Translations under genes and position numbers: made by a program | Notes under the pieces: generated by a model | Told to the model about the DNA's origin: nothing | Seen by the model: the letters and a program-made list of their open reading frames with translations, nothing else | Databases searched by the model: none | Assembly (NCBI GenBank): GCA_026004935.1 | Contig: BPKC01000001.1 | Coordinates: forward strand, 1,651,491-1,715,490 | Source of the DNA: Rhodothalassiaceae bacterium | Lineage (GTDB): Bacteria; Pseudomonadota; Alphaproteobacteria; Sphingomonadales; Rhodothalassiaceae | Direction of reading: 5' to 3' | DNA: 64,000 bases | Shown: positions 63,239 through 64,000 of the stretch, piece after piece | Numbering within the stretch: position 1 is the first letter of the stretch | How the letters are laid out: every line of letters begins with the position of its first letter

Positions 63239-64000
<762 letters not shown>

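Overview
The window is GC-rich chromosomal DNA from an alphaproteobacterium. The main evidence is the gene order ispDF - dusB - ntrB - ntrC - ntrY - ntrX - trkA, which is characteristic of that class. A bifunctional IspDF, an IhfA followed by a MerR-like regulator, and the mutM / ECH / rpsT group facing ubiE-ubiB support it. The genus cannot be named from this sequence. No transposase, phage gene, CRISPR, rRNA or tRNA was recognised.

Layout. 1-5 kb: a truncated membrane-anchored protein, a small secreted protein and a Kef-type K+/H+ antiporter. 4.9-7.8 kb: a mercury-resistance locus (merR divergent from merT-merP-merA), with merR translationally coupled to the kef gene. 7.8-11.2 kb: a pair of bacterial-PH-domain membrane proteins (YdbS/YdbT type) split by a repeat array. 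11.2-17.3 kb: a DUF4389 protein, a GGDEF-EAL protein, an M48 metalloprotease lipoprotein, Hsp20, IhfA and a MerR-like regulator. 18.3-24 kb: rpsT, enoyl-CoA hydratase, mutM, ubiE, ubiB, pncC and pgpA. 24.4-27.1 kb: ubiT-ubiU-ubiV, the O2-independent ubiquinone hydroxylation genes, behind a perfect FNR-type box. 27.1-35.6 kb: a NUDIX hydrolase, and two paralogous TPR-sensor histidine kinases bracketing a secreted lipase and a second secreted protein. 35.6-46.1 kb: ispDF, dusB and the NtrBC/NtrYX nitrogen two-component genes with trkA. 46.9-49.9 kb: a squalene/phytoene-synthase-fold protein, isobutyryl-CoA dehydrogenase and an atypical crotonase. 51.2-56.5 kb: leuC-leuD divergent from thrB-thrC. 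57.3-60.2 kb: a TPR protein, an epimerase-like protein and a D-amino-acid aminotransferase. 61.3-64 kb: methylmalonyl-CoA mutase mutA-mutB, the latter cut by the window end.

The most striking non-coding feature is eight intergenic arrays (about 1.2-2.5, 8.4-9.5, 14.0-14.6, 17.35-18.3, 46.3-46.8, 49.9-51.1, 56.6-57.3 and 60.2-61.1 kb) built from one family of roughly 30-bp palindromes. Stem bases change in compensating pairs around a conserved CTTGA loop. The palindromes are mostly arranged as head-to-head pairs (BIME-like composites of about 110 bp with outer ends CGTC...GACG) and are further amplified into tandem units. The arrays fill gaps, split an operon, supply stop codons to two neighbouring genes, and lie where expected alphaproteobacterial gene order breaks.

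Taken together the genes suggest a respiratory, probably facultatively anaerobic bacterium: FNR-type control of anaerobic ubiquinone synthesis, full nitrogen-sensing machinery, branched-chain amino acid and propionyl-CoA catabolism, and mercury resistance.
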